From contig OY718808.1 of NCBI GenBank assembly GCA_963070105.1, forward strand, positions 6,735,738-6,799,737: a stretch of 64,000 bases of DNA, written 5' to 3'. Numbering within the stretch: the stretch's first letter is position 1; each line of letters begins with the position of its first letter. This DNA is from Litomosoides sigmodontis (Eukaryota; Nematoda; Chromadorea; Rhabditida; Onchocercidae). Position numbers and translations under genes: made by a program. Below are positions 36,801 to 49,800 of the stretch, in pieces. The notes under the pieces are model-generated. The model was given only the letters and a program-made list of their open reading frames with translations, was not told where the DNA came from and did no database searches.

Positions 36801-38986
36801 ATTTCACGGTTGATTGAGAAAAGACCGTCGTTATTAATAACTAAGAAAGATGCTGATGTAAATGACTGAGTTGTTGCCGTTACCTTTACTTTTATACTAC
36901 AAGTCTTAATTTATTTCCAAGACGATAATTTTCGTTTGTCACATTATATTCTTGAAATGGGACTTTAGCGCGACACACTATTGTTCGTAGTATCAAACAA
37001 ATTTATTTCTGACAATATGAATTAAATATTTTGCTGCATTGCTCACGTGCTGGACAGGAATTCTTTTTCCTGATTTATCTCCTATTATAATTTTATCTTT
37101 TGTCAAACTGAATGATATTTCAGCTTACAAAATTCAATGAGAGGTATGTGAAAGCAGAAGTTGTCGACGATGACGAGGAAGTGTATTATGATTACGATTC
37201 CTCCACAGAAACATTAAATAACGAAATTCCAATAAACTCAGCATGTGAAAGTAATAAGAAGGTGCTTAATGATGTGAAACCATGTAAAAAGACGGCTTTC
37301 GGATGGATGCATAAAAACAACATTGGTATAATTTTTTAGCATTTTAAAAAGTTTTCAACGATTTTCATCCCATGATTTCATAATTTACTATGCATTTCAA
37401 TTTTCGATTTGCTGTTTCAGTTATCGCTTTAGTTGCGTTTAAAACTCCATATTTCAGTTGTGCGAAGCAGTGCAACAACATACGATCCGATGGTTAGGAA
37501 TCCACTGTTTTCTCGCGCTGATAAAAGCATCGCTGCGGAATTAACACTTTTAAGCACGCATTATCATCCTTCAGTTGCTGTATTTGCATCGAATCTTCTT
37601 CATGTAAGTGAAAGACGTAAAATTTACTTTCTGAGTAATTTACAGAACAGATTGAATTGAAATGCGTTTATTCGATTATGAGATTACTTTGTCCTTCCAG
37701 TATTCTAATATTGATAAATCTTAGGGTATCTCAATACGATATGATAGTGACCCGTTGCTAGATTTTACTCAAATGCACTTTCTTGACCGTTTCGTGTTTC
37801 GGAATCCCAAAACAAAAGATACCAATGAGAAAGTCATGCGGCGCAAAGTCTACAATCCTCAAGGTGTTAGAAAGCTGCGAGTTATTTCAAAGGTAATTTT
37901 TACTTCATCCATTTTCTATCGTATTTGCTGTTACAGTGTTTTATATTCGCATGGTTTAATAAATTTTAGGAATATGCTGCAAAAAACAGAAGTGAAATAC
38001 CTATCGATGAAAGGTTTTTACATCGTTTTGTATCAGTTAAAATGCAAGTGAAGGAAGAAAACGAAAATCATGCTGTTCGTGATGATGATGATGATATTGA
38101 AAGTGTAAACTCCGACGAGTTCAATATGTTGCTAAGTAAATAATTGTACACCTGTTTTTACTTTAGATATGTTTAAATTTTGGTGCAAAGACTATCAACT
38201 ATTGAAAGATTCTCCGTGCAATAAATTCTTCGGTAAAAGATCGTTTTTTTCATGGAAGCAGAATAAATTTTTTTTAGATCATTTCGAGCCGGGTGAACGA
38301 AGAGAAGTATTTGATGTCGACTTCACTCAGGAATTCAGTGTTGAGAAGAAAGAAGTGAAAGGTCGAAAGCGACCACTTGAAAACGACAGTGACGAGGAAG
38401 AGGATAATACGGAAAACGGAAATATGATGGGTGTTGATGAAGAGCTTGAAGACTGGAGTGAAGATGTTGAGGTTAAAATAAATTTTAAGGAAGTAGTGGT
38501 AAAGTAAATTTTTTTGCAAACCTTTGATTTAAATGTCGGGACGTGTTGATGAAATTATTCTTACTTACGAATAATGAATGAATCCAGCTCATATTGGAAT
38601 TAATTTTAAAGGAAGAATCAAAGGCTGATGAGGAAGAATCAAATACTGAGGAGGAAGAAGGAAGTTCAAGTGAAAACGAATTTGTTGAACGGACAAAGGA
38701 AACTTATGACAGTGATGATTCGGATGATTTAGCTCAACAGCTCAATTATGCGGAAGATGCTGCAATTAGTGCTGATAAGGTTTGTTTCGCAACTTGTAAA
38801 CGATATTTAAGAAGTTGTTAAGTGACCAGTCGGCGATGTTCAATTTTTTCTAATATATTACAAATTACTGTTGATTTGTTTTTCAAGTTCACGGCAATGT
38901 TGGAAGAAGAAAGTTATCCATCTAAAAATGAATCGAAAGGAAAGATAAGGAAGATTAATAGATTCAAGAAGCGAAGAAATCGGTAA
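33834..38986 (+). CDS. CEBPZ: CEBPZ / Noc1 (Mak21) ribosome-biogenesis protein, CBF domain
   Basis: Nucleolar factor that, with Noc2, assembles and exports 60S pre-ribosomes. Exons: 33834-34008, 34339-34527, 34620-34687, 34766-34891, 34973-35062, 35212-35360, 35497-35699, 35986-36100, 36336-36498, 36753-36857, 37124-37325, 37458-37603, 37725-37892, 37970-38135, 38278-38498, 38612-38779 and 38888-38986. Sum 2553 bp (850 aa), in phase. N-terminal part: KWYDYGDPERADQLTSDL and MQVLTQRHPVHSLAHVAALV. The helical body includes NKLGHPNKALATRVCGYLL and HAISFLSQMDL. The CBF domain has IKEIDTLYKILHQSNFSTAL, YAALYRRIL, APFAAAALILISRLIE, TYDPMVRNPLFSRADKS, HYHPSVAVFASNLL and DFTQMHFLDRFVFRNPK. The tail is acidic (runs of Asp and Glu) then basic (RKINRFKKRRNR), typical of nucleolar proteins. 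An alternative acceptor at 38166 would add 37 residues in frame before 38278. Length is short of human (1054) but fits worms. Confidence 0.93.
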
Positions 38987-39815
38987 TATCTCAATGGAAT
39001 AAAGTAATATGAAGCTGTTATTTGTTATTTATCATTTTTTAATAAACTTTTGTCCCATTTCCAAATAGTTATTGAATAGTCTATAAAGGTATCACATATT
39101 TTTAATATATGTTCCATCACAAGAACATCAATAATTTATGTAAAAAATAAAAGTGAAAAAAAATAATTTGTGTAAAAAGTAATATTTTGAAGGTTATTTC
39201 CTCTTCAAATATTCCTTATTTTCTGTAAATTTGCCGAAAAGTGGGAAGAAAGGGATACAGAAACGTTGGGCGTAGCGCAAGGTGTAAGGTAATTACAGTG
39301 TGAAGAAAAAATAGCTCCTTTGGATAGTGCCGTAAAATACAAAGTATATAGGCAAAAATGCTTAATAATGTCATTAAATGCCACAGCAAAATAACCTTCA
39401 TGTAGACAAGGTAATTAGCTTAAAAAATTGGAATTCAAAATGTATGTCAGATATTTTACAAATTTGTTTCTCCTTCAAATGCATGACTATTGGCCAGTTT
39501 TGCTTTGCTAGGTTCTGCTGGCAAACTCAGAATATCGGAATATATGCTTAGCATACTTTTAAATTTTATTAGAGGCTATAACTTATCAATAAAACTGTTC
39601 TTTTTGTGCAAAAGTCATTTGAATCTCTTTGAAATATCACATTACTTCCTCAAAATCTTTTTTCACATAATTATCACGCAATACAATAAACAAAACAAAT
39701 CTAGGAGTGGAAAAATGAACTTCCTGAAGAATGTGAATTAGAATACCGATGTTTGAAGATCGAAAGAGTACAATACGGAGATTGAGTTAGGGTTATGTGT
39801 CCGGCACCAATACTG
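38987..39815. other. Convergent 3' region of CEBPZ and RNase T2
   Basis: Both genes end here. AATAAA at 38998-39003 is 12 bp past the CEBPZ stop. On the other strand TTTATT at about 39565-39570 could serve RNase T2. The short open frames (39490-39741 and others) look like chance. Confidence 0.45.
38998..39003 (+). terminator. Candidate polyadenylation signal of CEBPZ
   Basis: Canonical AATAAA 12 bp after the stop codon, which would give a very short 3' UTR, as is common in nematodes. Confidence 0.45.
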
Positions 39816-41315
39816 TTAACCACTGAAGGGAAGGTAGAAGATATCATCTATCGGACAGGGCTGATATATCAATAATGATTTTTTCAAACTTTTCCATTTC
39901 CACAGCTTCGTCTTACAATCCATAAGTTTAAAATTTTTGGTTAGACATAGGCGAACGTCACTCAAAAACCACTTTTTCTGTAAATTATGAATAATGAATG
40001 TGAGAAAGCAAAAGCTAACAGTAAGATGATAAGTTGTTAAGGAAGCTATATAGAAATACCTCTTTATCTTGTATGCAATGAAATTTCACATTTTTTCCAT
40101 AAGCGGATATTAGACTTCGATTCAGCAACATCATATCGTATGACTTTTCTTTTGATGGAACAATCTTTTGCTTTTCCAACATACTATAAAACTCAAATTT
40201 AAATTTAGAATAATTTTTTTTTTGCAGGCAAAAAGAGAAAACTTCAAAAATAATGTTTTTTTGTAGAATTTTTCAATATTAACGAGTTGGATAAATAAAG
40301 CGATTGCAAACTTCATGGATGTTTTAAAATCTTTATGAAGGATTTTTTTTTGCTGTACTAAACGTTGTTATGAACCGACTAGCTAAATTTCAATACTCTC
40401 TTACTAATGTCACTAATGAAGAATGGTTTCTGTTATGTGAAGCAGAAAATTTAAAAATTACCGGAAGATGTCAAACTGCTCAAAGAGAGTAAGCGACTTG
40501 TTGAAATACTTCACTTCATCGTTGACTGCTTCAACGGTTGCTGCGCATGTTCCATGCTTCTCCCACTCGTGCTTCCTGGAATTACAGAGCAAAATATTAC
40601 TGACCGCAAAAGTTTACTAACAATCCTTCTTCTCCTCTCGCTATCCTGAAATGGAAAAGTTAATCGTCGAACTTGCTCCATTACGTAATGAAAATAGTTG
40701 AACTTACCACAGCGACGATACAGACCGCAATGCAAACAAATTAGGCCAATTTCTTTCCAATTTTTGTCTGATTGGAACAAGTTTGGATACATCAAATTTT
40801 TTCTTGTTATCACAAAATTGCGGAAATGATCCATCATTACGATTTGGCCTTAAAACAGAGAACAGTCGAAATTCAGCTTTATAATTTTGACATCTAAAAA
40901 CAGCTTGAAGGAAATCTAAAGTGAAACTTCGCAAAGGAGACGTAAATATGATCTTTACCAAGAATTTATGGAAATCCTTTTTTCACCACTCACATTCGAA
41001 AAATCAGAACTGTGAATTGAAAAGTTTGTCACTGATTTTGTCCGGTTAGATTTGCTAATTTGAAATAAAAACCTGAACATCAGGGTTTTTCCGAACCTAC
41101 CACAACCCGTGAATTGTCCATGGGGTAGCATCGACCGGTGCCTTGCAAAAATCATTAACTGCTCTATTGCTAATAAATCCCGTAAATTGATCGTAAGCAC
41201 GACAGACAGATGTTGGGTAAATTAAAATCAATTGAAAATAATCGAAATCACGAACTTCCTCAATGTCTGCATAAGTCACTGTCGTTGCTGTGATCAGTAA
41301 ACCTAACACGTTCAT
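39816..41315 (-). CDS. rnst-2: RNase T2 family endoribonuclease, secreted or lysosomal
   Basis: Acid RNase that cleaves single-stranded RNA via a 2',3'-cyclic phosphate, in lysosomes or after secretion. Exons: 41315-41101, 40848-40708, 40575-40462, 40183-40060 and 39977-39816. Sum 756 bp (251 aa), in phase and near the usual family length. A signal peptide is likely (MNVLGLLITATTVTYA, cleavage about residue 16). Both active-site blocks are intact: CAS1 WTIHGLWPN with His69, and CAS2 WKHEWEKHGTC with His121, Glu122, Lys125 and His126. Further family marks are FDYFQLILIYPTSVC, PQFCDNKKKFDVSKL, YGKNVKFHC and DVRLCLTKNFKLMDC, with paired cysteines. Start: the ATG at 41315 begins the signal peptide. 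C. elegans RNST-2 degrades rRNA in lysosomes; secreted T2 RNases are also known from helminths, where some act on the host. Which applies here is not shown by the sequence. It converges with CEBPZ. Confidence 0.93.
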
Positions 41316-43894
41316 TTTAATTTGAGGATAAAATTCAGTTTATGCCACGGAAAATCCTGGAATTTCGATTTGGAAGCATGCACATGAATTTTAGAACAAA
41401 TTTCGCATTCACCATAATTCTAAAGCCTTCGTTTAAAATTCGTTTAAAATGAGTGGAATTTCAAGAAGCGATATATTGTAATTGCAAGGTTTTTCAGAAT
41501 CAAAGAATACAACTGCCAGTAGTAGCTAACTGCTTGCCAAAAAAAAGATTACCTTAGAATGACTCTTCTAGATTTATCAACACAAGAAAATCTTCCGACA
41601 AATTACATTTATCATACAGTAGTAACACACAATCGGATAGTTAATGCTAAAATAGAGGGGCTTATTGCGTGGAAATGTGAGCTTTAAAAAAATTATTTAA
41701 ATTTCCTAAGACATTTTACCGAAATCATAAAATAATTCAAAGAAAAACAATTTAAATGCTATTAACGTATTTCAGTAAAGTTTCTCCAGCTGAAATTTCA
41801 ATTGAAATAAACAAAAATTTGTAACACTGGATATATTTTTTAATACGACGAAGTAACAGCAATATGTATCAACAAACGATAACAAATGAATGATATTGAT
41901 CAAAAATGAACAGAGAGAGAGAGAGGGAGAGAGAGAGGTGGAGAGAGTGGGAGAGTGTGAGGGAGGGAGGGTATTTTGAACAAGCACCTATAAAAATTTA
42001 CATCAATCCTTTTTCACTCAATCAATTTTGACATATGAAGGAAGAATTGATTTCTTTCTTCCAAACGTGAATCGAATTACATAACAAAATATATGATAGG
42101 TGATGGAATATTGCATATTTAACTAATAAGCATAAATAACTTTACTCACGACAATTCCCAATATGACGTAACGTTAATATTATAATTGATTTAAATCATA
42201 AAATAAACAAGTGTTGCCACTTCATAAGTGTGGAACTAACACCTATCGTTGTTCTCATTAACATTTTACAACAAATAACAGAAAGCTACATAAAGTTTAC
42301 CAACCAACGAAAAAATTTTTCAAAAATTCTATAAAGTTGAACAATTTAAAAGAAGTCACAAATTAAAATTTAATGAAGAAAAAATTCAATTAACTGACAA
42401 CATCACGCAGTACATGGCAATTAATAAAAGTGTACAAAAGTGACGTTTCTTTTTCTCTTTGCACTTGGTAAAACTCTGAAAAGTTCTCAATGAAATAAAC
42501 ATGATATAATTTATCTAATTTTACTTTACTCAAATTTTTTGTAACTAATAAACTTACTCCTCTTCTATGCACTTCAAATTCTCCCTTAATCCATCCACCT
42601 ACCAAAATTTCACATCTGTTAATTTAAACGAATCACAAACCGTACAAAAAGATACAAAAGGTAGAAAAAGTTACAAAGCAATTATTACTGAAAGAAAAAA
42701 AAAACATTTGAGAGCGAACGCTCCAATGGAAATGCATTTGTGATTTATTAGTTGAATGAGAATAGCTCAGTTTTCATGATAAATAAAAAAGGCAACGTTC
42801 AAAGAGAAAGCTCAAATACAACTGAAGCAGCAACATCAGACAGGAAGCCGAAACGATCATTAATTGCATTAGAAAAAGCAAAATGACTGCGAAAGTTACG
42901 ACAATGAACCTTCAGAAAAAGTGTGTAGTAAACTGTTGAACTGACAGAACTACTTACTACTCCTCTCCGATTCAAATTAAAGTTAATTAATAACCTAATT
43001 TGTTCATTAACTTTCAATTTTCATATGGCTCATTTATTGATTTGGTAAGAACTTAAAAATTTGAACAGATTTGCTCAGCTAAAAAATTCCCTTTCGTCAT
43101 TTGAAAATTTTGTCCACCTCCGAAATAATCACCATCATCAATACCTCCATAATACAACAACAAAGAAAAAATTCTTTCTTTACTACAACTAAATGCACTA
43201 ACACACATTTACGCTTATTTGAATAAATACAAAGAAATTTCATAAAAGTGGAAATACTAAAAAGGAAGAGCAGTACGAAGAGGATAAAGAAAGAGATGTG
43301 CTTTGCTAATAAAAACAATTACATTGCACTTTAACTCTCCGCATTTCTTCAGAGGCATTACCCTAACGTGAATTGAGTTAACCGGTAGTTCACATGCAAA
43401 CCACAAGTTATAAAACAAATAGAGAAAAATTCACGAACAGACTGAACGAGTGACACGAAGAGAGCTTTTCACTTTCGCATAGAAAGAGACATTTAATATG
43501 ACCAGATGAAAGCAACTTTCTTCACTCTTCAACTTTCATCTAAAGAAATCAATAGTCTCCTCACGAGTTAACTTATGTAGATTTTATCTCTTCTTCTAAT
43601 AACAGGATGAAAATAGCACTGTAGCCGTAGAGTAGTAAAAGTGTGGTGGAGATACATTACTACTGGTTAACACTTCTATCAGTTTTATTTTCCGAAATTG
43701 CATAATTGAAGATCAAAGAGATGGGAAATGCAAGCGACACAGAAATAATGATGAGAATGACATGACAACGGTGAATCAACAATAAATCACAGCGTAATAG
43801 TAACGTACGTAAAGAAAATATCAAAAAATGTTGTCATCAAAACTCTATCCTAACACTGAGATGGAGACAACAATGAAGGAAAGCGCATCACTTT
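41316..43894. other. Intergenic between RNase T2 start and unc-34 stop
   Basis: 2.6 kb with the upstream region of RNase T2 and the 3' UTR of unc-34, both minus strand. Strongly AT-rich. It contains one purine microsatellite (41911-41971) and no supportable gene. Confidence 0.45.
41911..41971. repeat. (GA)n purine tract
   Basis: About 60 bp nearly pure purine on the plus strand: GA repeats with a few interruptions, ending in GGGAGGGAGGG. Simple repeat, read directly. Confidence 0.85.
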
Positions 43895-46800
43895 TTACCT
43901 TCTCTGCAAACATAATTCGGAGGAGCGTAAAGCTTCGATAATTTCATTTTTTGCTTTGTTTATTTCCTGTCTCAGTTCGCTTAAAATTTCTTCCTTCCAT
44001 TTGTCTAGGATTTCTATTGTTACTGCAGCACTATGTTCTCCAACTCCTGATTCCTCCTGATTTAACGAATTTGAGTTTGGTAGTCTAAAAATCAATTCAC
44101 AGTTATCGACGTCAACCAATTAATCATGGATCATTTAAAGAAAATCAATCTCGAAAGCATCTGTTGTTTCGGTGAAAGGTCGCAACTAAAACTAGAGGAT
44201 AAGATAATATAAATACGTCTAAGTGACTATATTCAGTTTGCAACATCTTTTCTTGATAAAATTAACAGAAATGTAAATGCTACACTAACAAAAACAGTCT
44301 AATTGTTTAGCCACACGTTCACCGTAGGCTTTCATAAGTGCTAACACAAACAGTAATTTCTTTACAGTTGGCTTTTGTGAGCAACACATTTTCCTTGAAT
44401 ACTTTACATTAATATGCAGAATAAAATTAAGATCAAAACGTATTCCATTATAACCACTGGAATTTTATAAACTGTTTTCTATTTTTGTTCTTTACAATGG
44501 CTACTTGAACGATGAATGCTTACTTGCGATTTACTTTCGGCGAATCAATAATGCTTGCACTACCATTAACCTGTTTCTCCCACGGGCGACGTAAGGTCCC
44601 ATTGCCGATGGCATTTGTCGAAAATGCCGTGTCACTTCCTTAAATGTATCATTTATGACACATTCAATTTCATTTATTCATCAGAGACTCATAAAACAAG
44701 TTACTTTTCTCAAGCTTAAATGAAAATGCGAACCGATACAGCGAGAATCACTGTTATCATCACACTGATTCTTGCGCTTGATAAGAGTTGCTTCCAGCTC
44801 CGATAATAAGTTACCACCACCTAAAAAAAGGCTGAACGTCGCGAAAAACTACTTGTAGTTTTTCAAAATTAAAAAGAATTAGTACAGTCGTCAACACAGC
44901 CAAAGTTTCAAACGACAAGATGCGATTGAAACGGCCGCTGAGAAAGATGTAGACATTGGTGTAGAAAGTAGTGAGCCACATAAAACAATAGAACTATGTA
45001 ATCACAAAAGATCCAACCATTACTTTACAAGAAATATTTCAATCGCATAGTGAAATTAAAAAAAAAATTGGATTCAAATTTGAAATTTAAATCGTGAAAG
45101 TACCGGAGGATGTTGAGCTCAATGATGTTGGAGCACTGACTTTTCGAAGTTGCACTTTTTTCAGCTGATCTGCAATTGAGCTGCTGCTTCCTTTGCTCAA
45201 TGAGAGGGAAGATGGAGGTGGAGGTGGTGGCGGTGCTGGCGGTGCGTTTGAGGAAACTGCTGCTGTAAGGAAAAGAAAAGTTAGAAATGAATAAAGTTAA
45301 AGCTCAGGACACAAACATTAGCTTCTCAAAAGTTCGGGAAAATTGGTCCTACCAACATTGGTCGAACTGACGGAAAGCAGTGACGTAGAATTATAGTTGT
45401 TTGCAAGAGAAGTAGTTGGCGCAGGTCGAACAGAATTACTGGCAGGATAGTTACTGTTAGCAGAGGTTGTTGCATAAATTGCAGGAGGTAGTGAGGAACC
45501 ATTCGACGAACTGGATGAACCTTGTGAAGCACGCCGTTGTACGTTGTATACGACCATTGCTGTCGCAGTTCCGGTACCACTGGCTGAACTTTGCACCGAT
45601 TGTGATGATTTTCTATAATTAATACAATTTCTTCCTTTCCCATATTAGCCGCCAATTACAACATATGTTGCTGTGATGTAGTAATTAAATTGCATAAAAA
45701 TAAAAAGCATATTGATGCAATCTGCCTTTCTAGCTTCACTGTTCGCTAGACAGACCACTTTCACAGGGAAGCAACCACTAAAACTGTAGGTGCCTTGAAA
45801 CAGGAAACCTTAGGCTGCTACCTTGCAGTCAACACCTGCTTGCTCCTAAAGGGCAATTTCTAAGGCCAACAGAATGGCCTATCGAAAAAAGCAACTAACT
45901 ACCCTTCAATTAACATGAAATATTAACCGTGTAAAATAGTAGAGTAAGTTTCAAAAATAGAAACGAATACAGAAATATGATTAAGCAGGATGTTCAGTAA
46001 TTCTAAGATCAAAAAAGGATATTCTTTTTTCATCTCATTTTTACTTCCACCTAACTAATTCTTGGTCGGGTTTAAAATTCATTGATCTTATAACCGATGC
46101 AACGGTCAATGTCCAGTTTACATGCAAATGCATTACGACTGCATAGCGTCTTGATATATCTAAAAAAACATTGCTAACCTTATATTTAGAATCAATACAA
46201 ATATTCTTCTAAATTCTAAAAATAAAAAAGGATGAAATTTACGAAAGAGATAAGCATGTGCAGCTTAGATGGATAGTCGCAGTGGATCAGTAGACTACAG
46301 TTTGTTGCGTTAATTTAAAAAATGCATTAAGCGAACGACTTTGCGATTCAGACAAGTTCAAAGTGAAGCGTTAACCAGAAAGGACGTTCCGATACACGAC
46401 AAAGCCGAAAAGTTGATCTAGATGGATTAAGAGAAATGTCTCATCACAACACGACCACAACGCAGCAATAATGCAATCATTAATGAAGTCAGATGAATAG
46501 AGTGTAGCTTGAAGCCAGAATTTGACAGTACAAATGGACCATTTGTGTAACAGAAAACAAAATCAATGAAAAGGAAATTGAAAAATTTTGTCCAATAGAA
46601 CAAATTCCTGTCCAACCAACTTAGTTCATTTGCACCAAGTAAGACAAGTTCTTATCCAAACAATTTTCTTCAGTTTGCCTCGTTGTGAATGTAATTTTGA
46701 AAAGTCTTCTAACCCGGCCCACCCACTGATCCTCCTCTTTGTTCCCAGTTTTTTATGACATCCATAATTTTTTCCCTATATTTTTTATTCTGTTTTCGAT

Positions 46801-49800
46801 TAACAATTGAGATATGTGAGTATTACTAGCTAATGAAATGTTTTTCGTTGCAAAACCGATCTTCTTCTGCATGCAATTATCTGCTATGACATCCTAGAAT
46901 GCTAAGTACCTGAGCCAAATGTCTAATGAATTAATAGCGGAGGATTTGAATTAGAAAAGAAGAAAAAGCTACCTACATGTGAGAGAGTGGGCGAGCAAAA
47001 TAATGGATTTGTTTAGGCTCGTTGCGAGGCATTTCACGATTTTAAAATCCATCAAATTGAAGTTCACAAAATACTGCGTTCGATGAAGGGGATTCGCTAT
47101 ATCGCTCAAAACGACAACAAAAGAGAAAGTGGAAGCAATGCAACTACCTAGAAACATCGGTAGCAAATGGACATGTAGACCTGTAAAAGGAGAACTTTTC
47201 GTAAATAAAAACGGAGCAGAGAAGAACGCTGACTAGCTCTTTCAGCACGGTCTACCTTGATGATGAAACAAAACACTGAACTGAATTGAATTTACAAGAC
47301 ATAAGCAAAGTTGTATCGAAGATCGCCTAAAACCCATCTAAAATGAATGACTGTGTATGAAGAAATAAGAAACAATTCCAAATATGTTTAAGCTCAATTT
47401 AATTTTAACTCATACCTTTTTATCATTAAAATTCGTATGATGGTCATGGAGATCATCGGAAAAATGTAACTATCAAAATTAAATCGCCGTCTCGGAATAA
47501 AAATGTCGCTGAACTTTTGAAAAAAAATGTGAAAAGAGATTTTCCTATCTGATAACAGAAACAAAAAAAAAAGGCGACATGAGCTCTGCTTTCCTGTTAT
47601 AATCCATTTTTCAGAAAGAGATAAAATTTCCAGATTTCAACGATGTGCGAATCAGTGAAGCACTGTACCAGCACAGCATGCTTCGCTTTGACAAAAAAAA
47701 ATTCGTTTTTCTTCGACAAGATTTAAAATATAATGATGCCATTTGGTTAAAAAGCTCTAGAACACAGATATTTTTCCCTTCATTTTTCTCCTTCATCGGT
47801 TACTTCCATGCTGTACCGATACAGTACTAAGTGCGCACCGTGCACCTCTCAGAACATTCGTTGAGTTTAATGCTACAGCTTCCACAACATTATTGAAATC
47901 TTCCATTGATAAACAAAACACGATTCTCTCTGCCTATTTCACATGCTCCCACCTTTCCTGACAATCCCCAGTCATAGCGTTTGTAGTAAAAGCTTAAATA
48001 AATGCCAAATATATTTCGTCTCACTCACAGTTTAAAAATTAACTTTAACAAAAACACCTGAAAACCCACAGCGATAAAATCCGTATTGAGCAATTCAAAC
48101 TTGTATTATAATACAAGCAGCTTCAAAGTATTATAATTCTCATATTCTAAATCCAATTCTAGACCACGCATCCTACTGAATTTAAAACGTACAATATTAC
48201 CAAAAGCTGACTACTATCTATTATAAAAACTGCTCAAATTATCAATTCCAAGCATGATGACATTACAGAACTAGTGGAAATTATATAGTTCAATAAAAAA
48301 TATACGAACAAATAAGAACCATCTCATGCAACCATTTTACTAATCACTTTTCGAATGCAGTTATAAATTTAAATCTATCCTAAAAGCTGACATTTTCAGA
48401 AAACAACTCAAAATCTCTCTTTTAACCCAGAATTTATCAAATTCCCATTATTCTTAGCATTCATGCAAAATTTTCAGTAGAAATAACCGGAAATTGTTCA
48501 TATTCTGCGCTGGCGAACCACCGCCAGAACACAGGCTTTCATCATCAGTGCCCCGAAATGATGGTGAGCTGTATGCGTTGTGATGTAATTGGTGTGGCTC
48601 TTGATAGATGGTACTCGAGAAACCTAAATCGCTCCCTGAAATTATACGCTAAGTACTGAAAGTTTCGATCATTCGATGACTATTGTTACAAATCACAAGT
48701 GCTGTATGTGAACTAAAAGATGAATTATTAATTGCATTGATGAGAAATTCGCTTTCAAAAGTTTGCTACATGCGAAAGGTGTATTCGAAAAGCAAATTTC
48801 AATGTTTCGAAAGGTAATGTGTTGTATGTCTTAATGCTAAACATAACAGAAACCTCCGAATAGTACGAAGATTAATCAAGAAGAATCTAAGAAGTAATCA
48901 AAAGCATCTAAAATAAAATAAAGCGACAGTCAGTAAAGTTAGGTAAATTCCAACTAGTGTCATTGAAATTTCGTTCAAGACCTTACCATTCTGATAATCA
49001 CTACTTGACGTTAATAATGACAACGCCTGTGTCATAACTTTCACAAAAAGGCGAGCATCTTCTTCCTTCATGAAACTTAGACCATAAACCTGAAATAAAT
49101 ATTACTTCCTTCATAATATTATTGCTAAAATAGTTCACGCATTGATTACCATTGCTTATTTACAAAACGTTAACATTAAGTCCGCAAATGAAATAAATTC
49201 ATAATTTTTGGAACAATAATGTACAAAAAGATTACTTTTCTTTTTTCATCTCTCCACTGATGAAATGTTGGCGTTGCTGGCTTGTACCTCAATCTCTCAT
49301 AAATATTGCAATTAAGAATCCAATGTCCATCCTAAAACAATAATTCTTGCCACAGCAACCAAACCATTGCGACGTGAAACTTTCTCGTAACTAGCCTTAC
49401 AATTGCGAAATTACGAAAAACGTGACCTGCAAACGAGTACCGACAATGCGAAATGCGTTGGTATGAACATTATGTAATATTCGAACTTGTGACCGTGCTG
49501 CTTCACTGGATCCGTCAGGTGAAAGCCATTGCTTCGTTGTGTCGTCGTACATCATCACATCGGCCATTGCTACCGCTACTGTTGACTCTCTAAGAAAATT
49601 TAACACTCAACTATATGTAAGAAATAATATTATAACGTGTAATTTCCAACTGCTAATAAATTTGCCACCTAATTAGCTCAAATTAGAGAATTGCTTTGCA
49701 ACTTTTCAATTATTAAGTCCATACGTTTCCTTTCCTCTTAAAATACATTTTAAAAGACAAAAATTAGAACAGGAAGAAGTTGAAGTGAATATTTGTATAC

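Noticed and set aside
40955..41200. Open frame between RNase T2 exons 1 and 2
   Set aside because: Splicing 41101 to 40848 restores HGLWPN exactly, so this stretch is intron.
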